The position numbers were made by a program, and so were the translations under genes. Shown here piece after piece: positions 20,900 to 34,032 of a stretch of DNA of 64,000 bases (position 1 is its first letter; each line of letters opens with the position of its first letter). The notes under the pieces were generated by a model. It was given only the letters and a program-made list of their open reading frames with translations. It searched no databases and had not been told where the DNA came from. Source of the stretch: Epiperipatus broadwayi (Eukaryota > Onychophora > Udeonychophora > Euonychophora > Peripatidae); NCBI GenBank assembly GCA_028023455.1, contig JAQFVV010001078.1:52442-116441 (forward strand), given 5' to 3'.

Positions 20900-21564
20900 A
20901 GATCACTGAAACTAGGATCCTATCAAAATTAAGATTGTTCCCAGATAGAACTCATCCTGGTCTACACGGCATTCCCAAGTTTGTGCTTATACACCTTCAT
21001 GCCTTTGCCATCCTGATAATCAAAGGAATGATTGACCATCTGGCCGAAGGCAACCAGAAAATTGATGGAATATGTCAAATTGTCATGGTTCCCCTTATTA
21101 AGAAATGGGAAGCTCCACAACAGTTGGACAACCTCCGGCCTATCTCAATGTTGCACTTAATGATAAAGACAATTGAAGGCCTAATTAAAGAGGATATCCA
21201 AGACAACATCATAAATCATTTGTCCTCATACCAATTTTCCAAAAAGGAAAGCTCAACTGCTGATGCCATCAGCCACTTTTGCCTGTTCATAGATCATGTT
21301 CGTAGAAAAAGGATGCCCCAACCAATTGCAATCCAACTCGATTTTGCTGGGGCTTTTGACTGCATCAGGGTCTAAGTATTGCTTAGTGTGCTGTAGGAAC
21401 TCCGAGTGCCTTCAGAATATCTCCAGATGATAGAGAACTTACTTAACAATTGGGAGGTATTTGTCTCTCTTGATGGCAGAATGGCTCCAGGATTTTGGCC
21501 CTTTATTTCCATTCCTCAGGGATTGCCACTAAGTACTCTTCTCTATACAGTTTTAATGTTTTTG
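20900..21564 (+). pseudogene. LINE reverse-transcriptase fragment
   Basis: Part of a non-LTR retrotransposon RT, fingers and palm start. In a single frame with stops at 21373 and 21394 it reads GLHGIPKF (the P-G-x-D-G-I-P region), IVMVPLIKK then LDNLRPISMLHLMIKTIEGL (the RPISLL motif 2 region), YQFSKKESSTADAISH (the Q-x-G-F-R-x-x-x-S-T motif), AIQLDFAGAFDCI (motif A, L-D-x-x-x-A-F-D), then VPSEYLQMIENLL and FISIPQGLPLSTLLY (motif B, P-Q-G-x-P-L-S-x-L-L). Motif C (ADD) is absent: the fragment stops before it and is joined to another repeat at about 21567. The two stops confirm decay. Clade not determined. Confidence 0.75.
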
Positions 21565-21566
21565 TT

Positions 21567-21677
21567 TCATTTAAAATCTCTTTTCTCTATTATAATAAAA
21601 TGAGCTCCATTAACTTCCATCTTCAAAATGAAATTTATATTTTTTGAATTTTGGTCATTCGTCCATCCATCCACACA

Positions 21678-21678
<1 letters not shown>
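21567..21678 (-). repeat. Small repeat family ending in (TA)n, copy 1
   Basis: Read on the minus strand it begins flush with the (TA)n tract as GTGTGGATGGATGGACGAAT and continues for about 110 bp to CTATTATAATAAAATGAGCTC. It matches 26031-26130 on the + strand at most positions. The shared frame gives related peptides (ILKMEVNGAHFIIIE and [15 protein letters not shown]), but I recognise no family. Confidence 0.6.

Positions 21679-21749
<71 letters not shown>
21679..21749. repeat. (TA)35 tract
   Basis: Pure TA dinucleotides between the small repeat above and copy B of the hammerhead repeat. In copy B it replaces the part that other copies read as TTTATGATCAATAGATGG, so the tract lies within or at the edge of the repeat unit. 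Confidence 0.9.
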
Positions 21750-21751
<2 letters not shown>

Positions 21752-21844
21752 TCAATAGATGGCGTTTTACCAAAAACAACATCAAAGCGTGTTTGTTTAC
21801 ATAAACATCGAAGTAAGCATTTACTATCTCTTTTGTTAGTTCCA

Positions 21845-21889
21845 CCTTCAGATCATGATTTCAAGCTGATTGGCTATCATCAGTGAAAG
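21845..21889 (-). ncRNA. Hammerhead ribozyme motif, copy B (core intact)
   Basis: On the minus strand, in order: stem I strand CUUUCA, core CUGAUGA, stem II with an AGC/GCU stem, GAA, stem III AUCAUGAU (palindromic), C as the cleavage-site base, and the second stem I strand UGAAGG. All conserved hammerhead residues are present (C3 to A9, G12-A13-A14, A15.1, U16.1, H17). Stem I pairs with one G-U. Self-cleavage would occur after the C at 21851. The weak point is a U/U mismatch at the 10.1-11.1 position of stem II, normally a purine-pyrimidine pair. Confidence 0.65.
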
Positions 21890-22249
21890 ATAGGAATAAG
21901 AAACTAGATCCAAACAAGAACTCTGAGTGTTTATAAAACAATTTTTATTCAGCTTGCATGCGTGAATCTTTTACACATGTAATGTCTTCCAACTCAACAT
22001 AGCAAGCCAGATAGCTATATGGGTCTGATATCAGTTCAGTATCACCACATAGTAGAAGCTTCTGCAATATATATCATTGCAAGAAAACTTTAAAGGTACA
22101 TTTATGAAAAACAAAAAAAAAACAAGTTAAACTTGCTAACGCTTGTATTTATGATCCATAGATGGAGTTTTACTAAAAACACTGTCAAAGCATATGGTTG
22201 TTTACATAAATGTCAGCGTAAGCATTCACTATTTCTTTTGTTAGTTCCA

Positions 22250-22294
22250 CTTTCAGTTCATGATTTCAAGCTGATTTGCTACCATCAGTGAAGG
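22250..22294 (-). ncRNA. Degenerate hammerhead motif, copy C
   Basis: Same layout as copy B but the core reads CUGAUGG and the base before the cleavage site no longer fits (AUCAUGAA). Probably inactive. Confidence 0.5.
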
Positions 22295-22625
22295 ATAAGA
22301 ATAAGAAACTAGATCTAAACATGAACTCTGACCGTTTATAAAACAATTTCCATTCGGCTTGCAAGCGTGAATTTTTTAGACACAAAATGTCTTCCAACTC
22401 AGCATAGCAAGCCAGATAGCTATATGGGTCTGATATTAGTTCAGTATCACCACATAGTAGAAGCCTCTGCAATGTATATCATTGCAAGAAAACTTCAAAG
22501 GTATATTTATGAAAAAAAAAAAAAAACAAATCAATAGATGGTGTTTTACCAAAAACACAGTCAAAGCATAAGTTTGCTTACATAAACATCAGAGTAAACA
22601 TTCACTATCTCTTTCATTAGTTCCA

Positions 22626-22670
22626 CCTTCAGATCATGATTTCAAACTGATTTGCTATCATCAGTGAAGG
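22626..22670 (-). ncRNA. Hammerhead ribozyme motif, copy D (core intact)
   Basis: The best copy: stem I CCUUCA pairs perfectly with UGAAGG, core CUGAUGA, GAA, stem III AUCAUGAU and C17 all intact. Stem II is AGC/GUU with one G-U pair. The predicted cleavage is after the C at 22632, releasing a ~400-nt unit if neighbouring copies cleave as well. Confidence 0.68.
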
Positions 22671-22673
22671 ATA

Positions 22674-22833
22674 GGAATAAGAAACTAGATTTAAACATGA
22701 ACTCGAAGCATTTATGAAACAATTTGTATTCAGCTTGCATGTGTGAATCTTTGGGAATAAGAAACTCGATCTAAACACGAACTCCAAGCATTTATGAAAG
22801 AATTTGTATTCAGCTTGCATGTGTGAATCTTTT
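22674..22833. repeat. 80-bp internal duplication in copy D
   Basis: GGAATAAGAAACT to GTGTGAATCTTT occurs twice in tandem with an 80-bp period (22674 and 22754), with only a few substitutions. This accounts for the longer spacing between copies D and E. Confidence 0.8.
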
Positions 22834-23105
22834 AGATACATAATGTCTTCAAACTCAGCATAGCAAGCTAGATAGCTATATCAGTCTGATATCAGTTCAG
22901 TATCACCACATAGTAGAAGCCTCTGCAATATATATCTTTGCAAGAAAATTTCAAATGTACATTTATGAAAAACAAAAAAACAAGTTAAACTTGCTAACAC
23001 TTGTATTTATGATCAATAGATGTCATTTTACTAAAAACCATCAAAGCATATATTTGTTTACATAAACGTCAGAGTAAACATTCACTATCTCTTTCATTTA
23101 TTCCA

Positions 23106-23150
23106 CCTTCAGGTCATGATTTCAAGCCGATTTGCTATCATCAGTGAATG
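23106..23150 (-). ncRNA. Degenerate hammerhead motif, copy E
   Basis: Core CUGAUGA and GAA kept, but U16.1 is replaced by C and stem I has a mismatch (CAUUCA against UGAAGG). Probably inactive. Confidence 0.5.
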
Positions 23151-23357
23151 ATAGGAATAAAAAACTAGATCTAAACATGAACTCCAAGCTTTTATGAAAC
23201 AATTTCTATTCAGCTTGCAAGCATGAATCTTTTAGATACGTAATGTCTTCAAACTCAGCATAGCAAGCCAGGTAGCTATATGGGTCTGATATCATTTCAG
23301 TATCACCAAATAGTAAAAGCCTCTGTAATATATATTGCAGAGGCTTCTTATTCCTAT

Positions 23358-23402
23358 CCTTTACTGATGATAGCAAATCAGCTTGGAATCATGATCTGAA
23401 GG
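23358..23402 (+). ncRNA. Degenerate hammerhead motif, copy F (plus strand)
   Basis: Stem I CCUUUA/UGAAGG pairs with one G-U and the core CUGAUGA is kept, but GAAA is mutated to GGAA, so the invariant A13 is lost. First ribozyme in the inverted part of the array. Confidence 0.5.
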
Positions 23403-23760
23403 TGGAACTAATGAAAGAGATAGTGTATGCTTACTCTGACATTTATGTATACAAACATATGCTTTGACAGTGTTTTTGGTAAAACATCATCTATTGATCA
23501 TAAATACAAGCATTAGCAAATGTAACTTGTTTTTTTTGTTTTTCATAAATGTACCTTTGAAGTTTTCTTGCAATGATATATATTGCAGAAGCTTCTACTA
23601 TGTGGTGATACTGAACTGATATGAGAACCATATAGCTATCTGGCTTGCTATGCTGAGTTTGAAGACATTATATGTCCAAAAGTTTCATGCTTGCAAGCTG
23701 AATATAAATTGTTTCATAAACGCTTGGAGTTCATGTTTAGATCTAGTTTCTTATTCCTAT

Positions 23761-23805
23761 TCATCGCTGATGATAGCAAATCAGCTTGAAATCATGATCT
23801 GAAGG
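23761..23805 (+). ncRNA. Degenerate hammerhead motif, copy G (plus strand)
   Basis: Core CUGAUGA, GAA, stem III AUCAUGAU and C17 are intact, but the 5' stem I strand is UCAUCG and pairs poorly with UGAAGG. Confidence 0.5.
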
Positions 23806-24054
23806 TGGAACTAACGAAAGAGATAGTGAATGCTTACTCTGGTGTTTATGTAAACAAACATATGCTTTGACGGTGTTTTTGGTAAAATGCCATCTATTGA
23901 TCATAAATACAAGCGTTAGCAATTTAACTTGTTTTATTGTTTTTCATATATATATATATGATCACTAGATGGAGCTTTACCAAAATCTCCATACAAGCTT
24001 TGTTTACATAAACACTGAGAGAGACATAATTCAATGTTTCTTTCGTCATCTTCA

Positions 24055-24101
24055 CCTTCAGATCAGCTGATTTCAAGCTAATTGGTTATCATTAGTGAAG
24101 G
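24055..24101 (-). ncRNA. Hammerhead motif, copy H (long palindromic stem III)
   Basis: Stem I CCUUCA/UGAAGG is perfect and stem III is the 10-nt palindrome AUCAGCUGAU followed by C17, but the core is CUAAUGA (G5 changed to A), which should block cleavage. Belongs to a subfamily with a longer stem III than copies B-G. Confidence 0.55.
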
Positions 24102-24466
24102 GTAGGGATTAAAAACTAGATCTAAACCCTGGCTCTAAACTCAGCGTTTATGAAACATGTTTCTATCAGTTTTCTAGTGTGAATTTTTCAAATATGTAAA
24201 GAACTTCAAATCCAATTAAACAATATAGACAACTATATGGTTCTGAAATCAGTTCAGTTTCACCACATAGTAAAAGCCTCTACAATATATATCATTGCAA
24301 AAACCTTCAAATGTACATTTATGATAAACAAGTCATAAATTTCATAAACTTGCTTAGAGATTGCATTTAATGATCACTAGATGGAGTTTTACCAATATCT
24401 CCATACAATCTTTGTTTACATAAATATTGGGAAAGATGGAATTCAATATCTCTTTCGTTGTCTCCA

Positions 24467-24513
24467 CGTTCAGATCAGCTAATTTCAAGTTCATTGGCTA
24501 TCATCAGTGAAGG
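24467..24513 (-). ncRNA. Hammerhead motif, copy I (core intact, long stem III)
   Basis: Core CUGAUGA and GAA intact; stem III AUUAGCUGAU stays self-complementary through one U-G pair; C17 present. Stem I is reduced to CUUCA/UGAAC plus flanking bases, with a mismatch at one end. Next to the 124-bp (TA)n tract and the PLE remnant. Confidence 0.55.
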
Positions 24514-24694
24514 GTAGGGAATATAAACTAGATATAAGCACTGACTCTAAACTCAGCATTTATTAACCATGTTACTATCAGATTGCATGTGTGAATTTTT
24601 CAGATACGTAAATATCTTCAAATCCAGTTATACAAACTAGACTGGTATATTGGTCTGAAATCAGTTCAGTTTCACCACATAGTAAAAGCCTCTG

Positions 24695-25792
<1,098 letters not shown>

Positions 25793-25912
25793 TGCCGTTA
25801 GCTTCCACTTTTGTTATTGAATTCAATGGCAGTTGAGGCAGGTTTAAGAAATTAACTTCTGCAGATTTAAGGAATGTTTGTAATAGTTTGTAAGCCATTA
25901 AATTTATTATTT

Positions 25913-26135
<223 letters not shown>

Positions 26136-27042
26136 ATGAAAAAAAAAATTAAAACTGTATATATTATTATCTAAAAAATGTAAAAAAAAAACAAAAAAAC
26201 AAAAAAAAAAGTCAAAAACAAATTACAGGAGGTCAATTAAATTTCTGACCTTGAAAAGATAAAAAGGTTGTAAACGCTTTTAGCTTATTTAAAAGAGAAA
26301 CCCGACCTCAAAACCATGTAGGTGATAAGAGATAAAAGAAAGAAATAAGAACTTTCTAAAAAAATTGTCTCCAAAAAAAGAAATATAGAGACTAATATAT
26401 TTTTTTGGAAAGAATAGTTCATCTGATATGGCTTTGAAGAAAATAATTATCCATGCATTATTAAATTGTGAAGTTTTGGAAACATGTTATGCAATCCTAA
26501 ATTGCAACTGAAGTACATTGAATCTATAATAAATTATTTTGTTGATACTGAAAATGAGACACACCTGAAATATTTCAGTTGTAAGAAACTCTTAAGAGAA
26601 TCAAGTCCCAGTCATAAAATTAATTGGATTGAAGAAATAGAAAGTCATCAGCCGATAGAATTATTAGCATTTTTTTTATATTTTCATCATTATTCCAAGG
26701 AAAATGATAGGTAATACAAACATTAATTGCATATATTTTTTAACTCCTATATTACTGCATTAACCATGTGGTAAATGAAGACTTTTTGAAAGTGACCAAC
26801 TGAGAAACTATTCAATTGACATGACAATTGTTTTGCTATTTGAAGAAAATGAACAAAATAATTTACATAATCATTTGCATACATTATTATTCAGTAATAT
26901 TACAGCAATGGTTTATAATGTAATTTGTTCATGATTATGAGGGAAAACCCTCAAATGTAATAGGCCTAGATTAATTTAATTTAATTGTTTTTGTTACTAC
27001 TGACAGCTTATTCTTCAGCATGTTAAAGCACTTATATATACT
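26136..27042. other. No recognised gene; one unassigned 76-codon frame
   Basis: AT-rich. A frame at 26484-26714 (+) encodes a 76-residue peptide (MLCNPKLQLKYIESIINYF at the start) with normal amino-acid variety but no motif I recognise; it could be a scrap of a mobile-element ORF. Nothing else seen. Confidence 0.3.
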
Positions 27043-27204
27043 AATATTCTACATCTAAATGGATTTGTACATAGTTGCTTTTCTCTTGTAATTTTCTTTA
27101 TTCATTTGTTAATATATACAGTGTGTGTTTATGCTTTATATATATATATATATATATATATGCTCATATATATATATATGATAAATCACAAATATATATT
27201 TGTG

Positions 27205-27250
<46 letters not shown>

Positions 27251-27558
27251 CACAAATAATATTTGTGATTTATCAATTATGTTTTATATTAAAATGAATA
27301 GATTGCTTATTCATATCTATGTTGCTTTTTAATTTGGGGTTGTCTGCAGAGTGTAGAAAGTGATTGTGTGTGGGGGGTGGGGTATTTGACATTTTGATGT
27401 TATTCCATGATTTCGAAGCAGAGAATAAAGACTTTTAGAAAGTGATCAACTGATAAACTATTTGTAAATTTTAAATAATATTCTTCATCTAAATGGATTT
27501 GCACATGATTGTTTTTTTGTAAGTTTCTTTATTCAATTGTTAATATATGCATTGTCCT

Positions 27559-27612
<54 letters not shown>

Positions 27613-27622
27613 ATATATTATA

Positions 27623-27674
<52 letters not shown>

Positions 27675-27860
27675 TGAGCACAAATAATATTAATATTTAT
27701 AACTGTCAATTATGTTTGATATTAAAATTACTAGAAAGCTTATCCATATCTCTGATGCTTTTTTTTTATTTTGGGTTGTCTGCAGAAAGTAGAAAATAGG
27801 GAGGGGGTATTTCATTTATTTTTGATAATATGCCATAATTTCAAAGCAGAGGATAATTAA
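27043..27860. repeat. Two tandem ~435-bp units, each with an internal (TA)n
   Basis: Units start at about 27043 and 27478 with TATTCT(A/T)CATCTAAATGGA, continue with TTTATTCA(T/A)TTGTTAATATAT, a (TA)n tract, GAGCACAAATAATATT, GGTTGTCTGCAGA and an A/G-rich end. In unit 1 the tract is split by GATAAATCACAAATATAT and its inverted copy (27179-27276), giving a hairpin. In unit 2 the tract is 27561-27668 with ATT interruptions. The (TA)n sits at the same place in both units. Confidence 0.75.
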
Positions 27861-28116
27861 TTTCATAAATACAAGCTCCCATGTAATGTTCTTTATGCTT
27901 TTTAGTTTATACAAATAGCTGTTTTGCAAAGCTAAATATTGTTGAAATTCTGTTTTCATAACTCCCACCATTTTAATGAAGCCACATCCACCATTTTTAA
28001 TTTTCTTGATATTTACAATTAAGGTTTTTCTGTTTCTGTTGTAATTCAAATTTCAGAGCATTTTCTTGTTTTCTTTTTAGAAGAATTTGTTTGATTTTTA
28101 ATTTTTTGATTTGTTT

Positions 28117-28930
28117 GCCTTAGATGTTAAAACTTTTGTAGGGGGCTTGAGGATTGTTCTATTTGTTGCCCTTAGCATTCTAATTATCCACCGATTTCAG
28201 AAATTTCTAGCATTTTAATTTTCCATCAATTTCAGCGATTCATTTTTAATGCATTTTTAATAATTTTGTGTATGTGTACTTTTTAAAAATTCAGGTAGAA
28301 TTTTAATGTGTTTTTCATTTGATTGGCCTTAGGTGTTAAAATTTTGACATGGGATTGGGGATTTGTTCTACCTGTTGTCCAACACATTCTAATTATCAAT
28401 TTTGTGCCTCAGACACTTTAATTTTCCATCAACTTCAGCATTTTTTTTAACATTTTAATTTTTATCAACAATTTCAGTGATTCATTTTTAATGTATTCTT
28501 ACCAATTTGTGCATGTGTGTGTACTTATTTAAAATTTATATAGCTTTTTAATGTGATTTTTTATTTGATTGGCCTTAGGCTAAATTTTTTACTTGATTTT
28601 TTACTTATTTTTGATGTCTTGCCTTTGGTATTTTTATCAATTTGGTGTGTGTGATGATTTTGTGTGTACTTTTTAAAAAATTATGTATTATTTCACTTAT
28701 TTTTTTACTTGCCTTAGGCTAAATTTATTGCTTGATATTTACTTACTTTTGATGTCCTGCTTTCAGCATTTTAATTTTAACATTTATTTTTATCGATTGT
28801 GTGTGTATGTGTACTTTTTTAAAATTTAGGAATTCTTTCACTTGATATTTTACTTGCCTTAGGTTAAATTTTTTACTTGATTTTTACTTAATTTTGATAT
28901 CTTGCCTTAGACATTTTAATTTAAATTTTC
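28117..28930. repeat. Degenerate tandem array marked by GCCTTAG
   Basis: GCCTTAG(G/A)(C/T)(G)TTAAA-type anchors occur at 28117, 28326, 28572, 28711 and 28856 (spacing 209, 246, 139, 145). Around each are CATTTTAATTTT(C/T)(C/T)ATCAA, TTTCAG and GTGTGTACTTTTTAAAA blocks. The early units are longer, the later ones about 140 bp. Old and strongly diverged. Confidence 0.65.
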
Positions 28931-31645
28931 TATCAATTTCAGCCACTTTTTTATAGCAATGTATCACTTGCCGGCTTCTTTGTAGTTCAGCAGTGTCACC
29001 TAGTGGCCACAACATGCATAACTGAAATCTATCAAAATTATAATTATATTTTCAAGTAGTAAAAAGAAAAGAACAGTTTCAAAAATCTCAAGCCAAAAAA
29101 TCTACCAATCAGTGGTACCATCAGTTTTTTTTTGGGTCATGGTACAACTGAACAGGACATATTTTATCCTTCACTAATTTTGAAAAATTGCATTAGAAAT
29201 ATTGGATACTGAAATCCTTGGATGCAGTTTTAGTTCCAAATTTTATACAAAATAAAACTGTTACATCAAAATAACACTATAGATTAAAACAAATTAGAGA
29301 AAAAATATGAAGCAATAAAAATATAATCATAAAATGTTCAAACATCCATAAATGTATGATTCATTAGTAATTAGGTTGGAAATAGTTAATTACACTTTAT
29401 TCTTGACCATTCCATAATATTATTATTTTGTTGATTGCCTCTTACATATCATTTCTTTTTAAAAGTATACTTGTGTTATTTAGTTTGCAATTATTTTATT
29501 ACTGGTAAATTATTTTTACACTCACTATATTTTATAAGAGTAAGGATTTACTCTATCTTATCCATAATAAGTCCATGATCTTCATGATTTTATATCAACA
29601 TAAATAAACAAGTAAATAAAATAAAAACAACTGTAATAATAAAGAATTGAGCACAATTAAGTCATTGTTTTTCTTAAATATATTAATATTAGGAGACATA
29701 TATTTCGAAGAAAGCAATAGGAAAAACATATTTATAAAGTAATTATAAATGTAATTAGAAATAATCCTAAAGTTTAACATGTTTTTAAATTTTAATTTTA
29801 AACTTGCTTTATATTTAAAAAAATGTTTAAATTACTATTAATTTGTTTTATTATATGTTTATGTAAACTAAAAGCATTTCTATAGTATTATGCCTTGCTT
29901 CATTTTTCCATGTAGAAACTGTGAAAAAAATGTTCTAAGTTTGACAATAAAGGGTTAATAAGGAATTAACTAACTTAGCTTTCTATTTAAATCTCTAGTT
30001 AATATTAATGTACCAACCGAAAACTTTGATGCTAGTTCGCAAATATGCTTTGAAATATTCTAGAATTTCTAGAAATTGTTTATGTATATAAAATGCTTCA
30101 AATTTTACTTGGTTTCTAGTCGTAAGTAATAAATATATAGATGTAGACTGTTCTTTTAGCCTTTAAATCAAAATTATTTTGTCTTGGATTTCAATATCAT
30201 TTATTTTGCGTTATATGTAAAACATTAATATTTTTATTTTTAATTTGAAAAGTACATTATTAAACGTTAAGCACCAAATTTATCTCCCCTATGAAATATT
30301 AATTTAATTTAAATATAACCAGTCATGGAATACATTTGCTACATATAAATCTTTTTTTTTTTCCTTCGGCTGCACATTATTAGCATAAATTGTATTTTGA
30401 TCTTTTTTTTATATATTTTGTGTGATGTAACTTTGCTGAAATAAATAGAAAGAAAAAATGTTTTAAAAATAATCCTTATGTATTTTTGAATAACAAATTT
30501 TAAAAGAAGCTTAAATAATGCAAGATAAAAGCCTTTGACGAACAATTTTTAAGTGTTGTTTATAATCTTTTGCTTCACCTTCAAAACAATCTTACCAACT
30601 AGATAAAAATCTTTAATTGAATTAATAAATTCTAAGATCAGAAAATCGTTTGCTTTTAGCTTTAAGTTTTCTTTCATTCTACATTTTAAAGTTTAAATGA
30701 TACAATTTAAATTACATATAGAAATATTTACTGACCAACTGGTGTGTATATATACATACACCAATCAGTTATTAACGTTTAAAAATAACTATGATCAGTA
30801 ATAAAAAAAAATTCTTATTTGAATCTTTAAAATTATCCTAAATATTTTCCTGCTATGTATGACATAGCCAGCGTTTTCATAAAATCACTTTTATATTTGT
30901 CAAAGCTTTGGTATTTTAAATACTGTAGAGTATAAAATAACTAGGTGTTTTTTTCTGTGAAGTAAAAGCTATTTCATTAATTATTTTATCAGGATGTTGT
31001 ACATTAATAGTTGCAGATAATTTAACACGCACGCACGCGCGCGCACACACATATATATATATATAATTGGACAACTGTATTTTCAAACTATTGAAGGTGT
31101 CTAATTTGAACTATATTAATTTAAAAAAATACTTATTTTATTACTGAAGATATAAAAATATAAATAATCAATGTAAGTTTCATAAAGTCTTATGTAAAGT
31201 AAATATGAAGGGAGATGATTGAACCTAAAAATGGTGTATATTTTCTAATCATTCTACAAAATCAACAATAGCATTTCAAAATAGGTTCACTACTCAGAAA
31301 TAATTTAATTTAAATAAAAAGGCATACATTTTCAGTCTTTAATCAGGCAGCTACAATGAATGTAATCATTTCAAATATTGTAACTCCTCAATTTACAATA
31401 AAATTCAGAAATTGCTCATAAATAAACATTCTCTTTAATTTAAATTATTATTTTTTTTCCTTTGATAAAACAAAACTGATAATAGTCAATGTGACCATTT
31501 CAAATGGCAAGCTGCTATATAAAATGGTACTGACAACTTGAATTTTTAAAACTAATAATCATTTATTTAACAGTTACAATTAGCTCACACATTATTTTAG
31601 ACCACACTTATACATTTGCTGAGCATATAAATATATATATATATG
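28931..31645. other. No gene seen; one CA/CG/TA microsatellite
   Basis: AT-rich sequence without recognisable genes. A compound microsatellite of CACG, CG, CA and TA units is at 31027-31065. A small imperfect palindrome (TGGTGTGTATATATACATAC) sits at about 30740. Confidence 0.45.
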
Positions 31646-31990
31646 AAAAAAAACAAGTTATAAATCATGTAACTTGCTATCGCTTGCATTTATGATCAAT
31701 AGATTGAGATTTACCAAAATCTCCATACAAGTGTATTTTTGTTTACATAAACGTCAAAAGAGTCAGAATTCACTATTTCTTTCATTGGCTCCATCTTCAG
31801 ACAGCTGATTTCAAGCTAATTTGCTATCATCAGTGAAGGGTAGGGGTCGGAAACTAGATCTAAACACTAACTCCAAACGTTTTTGCAACAAGTGGAGCCA
31901 ACAAAAGAGATAGTGAATTCTGATTCTTTTGATGTTTATGTAAACAAAATTATGCTTGTATGGAGGTTTTGGTAAATTCCAATAAAGTAA
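31646..31990. repeat. Isolated copy J of the hammerhead repeat, with an inverted partial copy
   Basis: 31646-31870 is a copy of the ~400-bp family in the A-E orientation, truncated in its second half. 31885-31985 is the reverse complement of the 31715-31795 region (TTATGTAAACAAA, GAGATAGTGAATTCTGA, TTTGGTAAA), so the two form a hairpin. The ribozyme motif at 31794-31839 (minus strand) has core CUGAUGA and GAA intact, stem III AUCAGCUGU with one base lost, and stem I CUUCA/UGAAG. Confidence 0.7.
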
Positions 31991-34032
31991 TCAGATTATA
32001 CTGACTTAAATTCTTTTATATTTTAAAAAAAAAAAAAAAAAACACCAACAGGAATAGTCTTAATCATAGTCTATTTTGTAGAACTTATATTACTGCTCAT
32101 TAAGGAGTTTAATCCTGTTAAATGTTCTGTTGTTTATAAATAAAATGATAGGAGCACATCCAATCTTTAAAGGCATTTTAGTTAAACCAGAGCTATGACA
32201 TTAAACTCGATCTCAGATAATTTTCAGAAGATGGCTACATAATTATGGTGATCTGCCAGACTTTTACTTAATTAACAAACCATTTTCTGGGATTTTATTA
32301 ATAAATAATAGTTATTATCCATAAAACAAATATTCTATTTTAATTAAGAATGATTTATATTTAATCAATCACAATAACATAATTTTCCAAAGAGTGATAT
32401 AATTTTTAGCCATATTAGAGTTTACAAAAGATGAAAAAGTTTCTATTTATTTGTTTTTTAAAATCAGAGCTACACTCATTTTTTAATCTTTAGTCCAGTA
32501 CTTATGAAAGAATGTAAGACCTCCTTCTTCTAACCTTTCTTTTGTGATTTTTTTACATTTTTGAAAATAAAAATATACAATTGATTGGTAATGAAAAGTA
32601 CATAATATATTGGATACATTTGTTTATCTTTTAATTACTAATACTAATTAGATTTGGAGATTCATTTTTTGTTATCTAAAAATCTTATAGAATTAACATA
32701 CTTTGAAAAAAAATATTTTAATCTATTTTTTTTTTAATTAAGTGATCTCGCATAGATTAAGTTCTTTTATTAAAATTTATTTTAATAAATATTGTTAGTT
32801 TTTATTTAACTTTATTTGTTTATTAAATCCAAGTAAAATGTTTTTTTATATCTCACCCATGCTCATTGAAAATAAATAAATTTAAAAACAATTTTATATA
32901 ATTTTCATCACTCCCACATGTTTACTATATCAATTATTTATGCTAGATGGCCATTACACATCCTCTTCTGATATTTAAAAAATGGGACAAAAGCAAATAT
33001 TGTATTTCTTATTTCATTATTTATACATATTATACCAGTGCTATGGTTTTCTTTCCACATTCACATTTTCTGAGAGATTAAACAAGTAAATTACACATAC
33101 TAATTTCTATCAACAAATGTTATAGCAATAAATTTCTGTTGTTGCCTGGTCTCTGATCAAATTGGTTAACCACACACACAGTACACATAACAATACTCAT
33201 TTGAGCCATTCACCATTTAGTTAAAGTAGATATATTGCAAAATCATACCTTATCATGAATGTACTAAAAATTAGGGGATATCCTCAATCCTCTCACTATC
33301 ATTAGGGTTAGGTCACAAGTGTAACTTTATATTTTCCAGATAATTACTAATGATCAAAATTCAGACACAGTAATTGTCTAAGATATATAGATAGAATGAT
33401 AAAACCTCTACTGGGTAACCATCTGCAATAACTGAACTGATCATGTCCCTTAAAAACAAACGGTGTGACTTCATTATGAATTTTCACTATTCATGTCAAG
33501 TAACTACACTTCCAATCTAGAAAATGTTTCAACTCAATAAGACTGATATAAATCATTCAAGTAAACATAGAACCTAGGATAAGATTCAATTGCTGTTTTT
33601 TATACATGAATAGCTTCAATAGTCAAACATCATATCATATTTTGATACCATGATTAGTTGTAATCCAAAAATACATTGTTGCAGAGTTATCTAAAAATAG
33701 TATAAAATTATTCTATAAAATAAAAAATAATTACACATAATATTGTGATGATTTTTTTAACTTCAAATATTTCTGTCAAAAATTATTTGATAAATTTTAT
33801 TTTAAAAAAGTTGAAAGTAGCTAGATGTTTAAACTTTGCAGTTAATTATTATATAAGTATGATTTGCACTAAAGACACATAAACACACAGAGCTGACATT
33901 TTAAAAATTATTTATATATTAAAACAATGGTGTGTGACTGAGTACTTTGAAAAGACACAGTCCTCATAGTCATAGCCATATTCAAACTAATGAAACTAGT
34001 AATGCAAATTTATGCAAATGAGTATATGTATT
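31991..34032. other. No feature seen
   Basis: AT-rich DNA with homopolymer runs; no gene, RNA or repeat array recognised. Confidence 0.5.

Noticed and set aside
26484-26714. 76-codon ORF as a host gene
   Set aside because: No start context, splice structure or domain that I can recognise; left as unassigned.
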